Assembly (NCBI GenBank): GCA_964020085.1
Contig: OZ026599.1
Location: forward strand, 29,791,033-29,855,032
DNA length: 64,000 bases
Direction of reading: 5' to 3'
Source of the DNA: Micromussa lordhowensis
Lineage: Eukaryota; Cnidaria; Anthozoa; Scleractinia; Lobophylliidae
The position numbers and the translations under genes were made by a program. The stretch's first letter is position 1. Every line of letters starts with the position of its first letter. Below the pieces are notes generated by a model that was given only the letters and a program-made list of their open reading frames with translations, searched no databases and was not told where the DNA came from. Positions 61,331 through 64,000 of this stretch are shown in pieces.

Positions 61331-61899
61331 GAGACGCGGTTTGCAGCAAAATGTTGTGCTAGGTTGGCACTTGAAGGAAATTTAGTAAGGACATGATGGC
61401 ATTTGCGCCAGGGTGTTTTTTCTGGCCTTCTTTTTGCAGGAGTTTGACCTGCTCCCAACTTTGCAGAATTTCAGAAAACGCGCGCTGGGGGTCCCGTTGG
61501 CAAATTTGATATAGCTCGGCTCCACGGGCACTTTTAGAGGCGCGGTCTGCAGCAAAATGTTGTGCTAGGTTGGCACTTTAAGGAAATGTTAGTACGGTCA
61601 TGATGGCATTCGCGCCAGGGTGTTTTTTCTGGCCTTCTTTTTGCAGGAGTTTGACCTGCTCCCAACTTTGCAGAATTTCAGAAAACGCGCGCTGGGGGTC
61701 CCCTTGGCAAATTTGACATAGCTCGGCTCCACGGGCACTTTTAGAGGCGCGGTTTGCAGCAAAATGTTGTGCTAGGTTGGCACTTTAAGGAAATGTTAGT
61801 TAAAACATGATGGCATTCGCGCCAGGGTGTTTTTTCCGGCCTTCTTTTTGCAGGAGTTTGACCTGCTCCCAACTTTGCAGAATTTCAGAAAACGCGCGC
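61331..61899. repeat. Units linking to the 48-50 kb HOR
   Basis: The unit with GGGTCCCGTTGG, TTGATATAGC, GCGGTCTGCAGC and AATGTTAGTACGGTCATG (61588), followed by AAATGTTAGTTAAAACATG, matches the pair near 50105-50420 at an offset of 11,384 bp (55 x 207 - 1). The GCGGTCTGC change is private to this place. Confidence 0.8.
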
Positions 61900-62820
61900 T
61901 GGGGGTCCCCTTGGCAAATTTGACATAGCTCGGCTCCACGGGCACTTTTAGAGGCCCGGTTTGCAGCAAAATGTTGTGCTTGGTTGGCACTTCAAAGAAC
62001 TTGTAGTTAATACATGATGGCATTCGCGCCAAAGTGTTTTTTCTGGCCTTCTTTTTGCAAGAGTTTGACCTGCTAACAACTTTGCAGAATTTCAGAAAAC
62101 GCGCGCTGGGGGTCCCCTTGGCAAATTTGACATAGCTCGGCTCCACGGGCACTTTTAGAGGCCCGGTTTGCAGCAAAATGTTGTGCTTGGTTGGCACTTC
62201 AAAGAACTTGTAGTTAATACATGATGGCATTCGCGCCAAAGTGTTTTTTCTGGCCTTCTTTTTGCAAGAGTTTGACCTGCTAACAACTTTGCAGAATTTC
62301 AGAAAACGCGCGCTGGGGGTCCCCTTGGCAAATTTGACATAGCTCGGCTCCACGGGCACTTTTAGAGGCGCGGTTTGCAGCAAAATGTTGTGCTAGGTTA
62401 GCACTTCAAGGAAATTTTAGCTAAGACATGATGGCATTCGCGCCAGGGTGTTTTTTCTGGCCTTCTTTTTGCAGGAGTTTGACCTGCTCCCAACTTTGCA
62501 GAATTTCAGAAAACGCGCGCTGGGGGTCCCCTTGGCAAATTTGACATAGCTCGGCTCCACGGGCACTTTTAGAGGCCCGGTTTGCAGCAAAATGTTGTGC
62601 TTGGTTGGCACTTCAAAGAACTTGTAGTTAATACATGATGGCATTCGCGCCAAAGTGTTTTTTCTGGCCTTCTTTTTGCAAGAGTTTGACCTGCTAACAA
62701 CTTTGCAGAATTTCAGAAAACGCGCGCTGGGGGTCCCCTTGGCAAATTTGACATAGCTCGGCTCCACGGGCACTTTTAGAGGCGCGGTTTGCAGCAAAAT
62801 GTTGTGCTAGGTTAGCACTT
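61900..62820. repeat. Recently amplified unit pair (P and Q types)
   Basis: P units carry GAGGCCCGG, GTGCTTGGTTGGC, CAAAGAACTTGTAG, TTAATACATG, CGCCAAAGTG and CTGCTAACAAC, at about 61953, 62160 and 62574. Q units carry TTAGCACTTCAAGG and TTTTAGCTAAGAC. The order is P, P, Q, P, Q with 207- and 414-bp steps. P is clearly a derivative of the CAAAGAACTTC/TTAATACATG unit near 53095 and 57432. The long open minus-strand frames here (195 and 126 codons) follow from loss of the usual stop and are not taken as coding. Confidence 0.86.
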
Positions 62821-62989
62821 CAAGGAAATTTTAGCTAAGACATGATGGCATTCGCGCCAGGGTGTTTTTTCTGGCCTTCTTTTTGCAGGAGTTTGACCTG
62901 CTCCCAACTTTGCAGAATTTCAGAAAACGCGCGCTGGGGGTCCCCTTGGCAAATTTGACATAGCTCGGCTCCACGGGCACTTTTAGAGG

Positions 62990-64000
62990 CGCGGTTTGCA
63001 GCAAAATGTTGTGCTAGGTTGGCACTTTAAGGAAATGTTAGTTAAAACCTGATGGCATTCGCGCGAGGGTGTTTTTTCTGGCCTTTTTTTGGCAGGAGTT
63101 TGACCTGCTCCCAACTTTGCAGAATTTCAGAAAATGCGCGCTGGGGGTCCCCTTGGCAAATTTGACATAGCTCGGCTCCACGGGCACTTTTAGAGGCGCA
63201 GTTTGCAGCAAAATGTTGTGCTAGGTTGGCACTTTAAGGAAATTGTAGTTAAAACATGATGGCATTCGCGCCAGGGTGTTTTTTCTTGCCTTCTTTTTTC
63301 ACGAGTTTGACCTGCTCCCAACTTTGCAGAATTTCAGAAAACGCGCGCTGGGGGTCCCCTTGGCAAATTTGACATAGCTCGGCTCCACGGGCACTTTTAG
63401 AGGCGCGGTTTGAAGCAAAATGTTGTGCTAGGTTGGTACTTCAAGGAAATTTTAGTTAGGAGATGATGGCATTCGCGCTAGGGTGTTTTCGCTGGCCTTG
63501 TTTTTGCAAGAGTTTGACCTGCTCCCAACTTTGCAGAATTTCAGAAAACGCGCGCTGGGGGTCCCCTTGGCAAATTTGACATAGCTCGGCTCCACGGGCA
63601 CTTTTAGAGGCGCGGTTTGCAGCAAAATGTTGTCTTAGGTTGGCACTTTAAGGAAATTTTAGTAAGGACATGATAGCATTCGCGCCAGGGTGTTTTTTCT
63701 GGCCTTCTTTTTGCAGGAGTTTGACCTGCTCCCAACTTTGCAGAATTTCAGAAAACGCGCGCTGGGGGTCTCCTTGGCAAATTTGACATAGCTCGGCTCC
63801 ACGGGCACTTTTAGAGGCGCGGTTTACAGCAAAATGTTGTGCTAAGTTGGCACTTCAAGGAAATTCTAGTTAGGACATGATGCCATTCGCGCCAGGGTGT
63901 TTTTTCTGGCCTTCTTTTTGCAGAAGTTTGACCTGCTCCCAACTTTGCAGAATTTCAGAAAACGCGCGCTGGGGGTCCCCTTGGCAAATTTGACATAGCT
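62990..64000. repeat. Second copy of 52030-53030, cut by the window end
   Basis: Matches 52030-53030 at an offset of 10,970 bp, including TTAAAACCTGATGG, GTTTTCGCTGGCCTTG, AGTAAGGACATGATAGC and the GGGTCTCC/GTTTACAGC/GCTAAGTTGG unit (63821). It has private changes such as AAAATGCGCGC near 63131 and TCTTGCCTTC near 63284. The match continues to the window edge, so a further copy of the 4.3-kb block may continue beyond. Confidence 0.85.

Larger units (their letters stand above)
1..64000. repeat. 207-bp satellite DNA, uninterrupted tandem array
   Basis: The motif GTGCTAGGTTGGCACTT and its variants recur about every 207 bp from the first line to the last, always in the same orientation. Nearly all spacings are 205-208 bp; the clear exceptions are two units short by 87 bp and one short by 16 bp. 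No stretch of the window falls outside the repeat. Consensus GC is about 49% (102 of 207 bases, counted by hand). The array is cut by both window edges, so its true size is larger. Units differ from one another by point changes, short indels and T-tract length, and groups of units recur as higher-order repeats. Long, pure, HOR-structured satellites are known mainly from centromeres and pericentric or subtelomeric heterochromatin; which of these applies cannot be told from sequence alone. I do not recognise the family. Confidence 0.97.

Noticed and set aside
688..62797. Dozens of minus-strand open frames of 61-203 codons with a shared basic peptide (MLQTAPLKVPVEPSY...), as possible repeat-protein or small-protein genes
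   Set aside because: They recur with the 207-bp unit, their ends are set by point changes in the variable window and the CTAGG motif, T-tract length changes break the frame freely, and no promoter, start context or flanking gene structure is present.
1..64000. CRISPR array
   Set aside because: The repeats are contiguous 207-bp units with no unique spacers between short repeats, and no cas-like genes are present.
1..64000. 5S or other rRNA repeat, tRNA or snRNA tandem genes
   Set aside because: No 5S internal control boxes, no tRNA A/B box pair or cloverleaf, and no snRNA landmarks could be found in the unit on either strand.
1..64000. Transposon, LTR or Helitron-derived tandem repeat
   Set aside because: No terminal repeats, target-site duplications, tRNA primer site or transposase/polymerase fragments were seen. 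The origin of the unit from an old element cannot be excluded but has no support here.
1..64000. Telomeric or subtelomeric repeat
   Set aside because: No runs of short telomere-type motifs (TTAGGG, TTTAGGG, TTAGG or similar) occur in tandem. Isolated TTAGG strings within the variable window are part of the unit.

Overview
The window holds one thing: a continuous head-to-tail tandem array of a satellite DNA with a unit of about 207 bp (roughly 309 unit lengths in 64,000 bp). Every unit lies in the same orientation. The array is already running at base 1 and still running at base 64,000. I see no unique DNA, transposon, RNA gene, promoter or credible protein gene anywhere inside it. The consensus unit is about 49% GC. 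The organism is almost certainly a eukaryote, because long uninterrupted, hierarchically organised satellite arrays of this kind are typical of centromeric or other constitutive heterochromatin. I do not recognise the monomer and cannot name the species or clade.

Unit anatomy, numbered from the GGCAAATTTG motif as position 1: about positions 1-78 and 131-207 are strongly conserved. A window of about 20 bp (79-100, between the GTTGGCACTT and CATGATGGCA motifs) and the T-tract at about 124-131 carry much of the difference between units. Each unit contains four short dyad symmetries, a splice-acceptor-like polypyrimidine-CAG segment and about nine CpGs. The unit length is a multiple of three, so minus-strand frames stay in register across units. 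This explains the many 61-203-codon open frames, which I treat as by-products of the repeat.

Layout: units are organised into local higher-order repeats (HORs) whose period changes along the window. 1-3384: an 8-unit HOR, two near-identical copies of 1,657 bp. 3471-4550: dimer (414 bp). 4551-5830: no clear HOR. 5831-12520: large duplicated blocks in mosaic order, including two copies of a unit with an 87-bp internal deletion. 12521-14739: diverged units. 14740-16800: 4- and 5-unit repeats with a 16-bp deletion unit. 17125-18367: trimer (621 bp). 18368-20289: the most diverged units. 20290-23870: a block of about 4 units in three copies. 23870-30720: a 16/17-unit HOR (3,311/3,518 bp). 29050-34016: a 12-unit HOR (2,483 bp), partly nested in the previous one. 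35866-37940: 5-unit HOR. 38300-38940: dimer. 42950-45850: trimer. 47200-48130: dimer. 48700-50800: 5/6-unit HOR. 50900-54950: a block repeated at 15 units (3,105 bp). 52720-61330: two copies of a block of about 4.3 kb spaced exactly 21 units (4,347 bp). 61900-62800: a recently amplified unit pair. 63000-64000: a second copy of 52030-53030, 10,970 bp away.

The biology visible here is array evolution: unequal exchange, local amplification and homogenisation, with at least two units that read as recombination chimeras. Nothing encodes a pathway. The most useful content for a reader is the HOR map, the conserved/variable partition of the unit and the recombination junctions.
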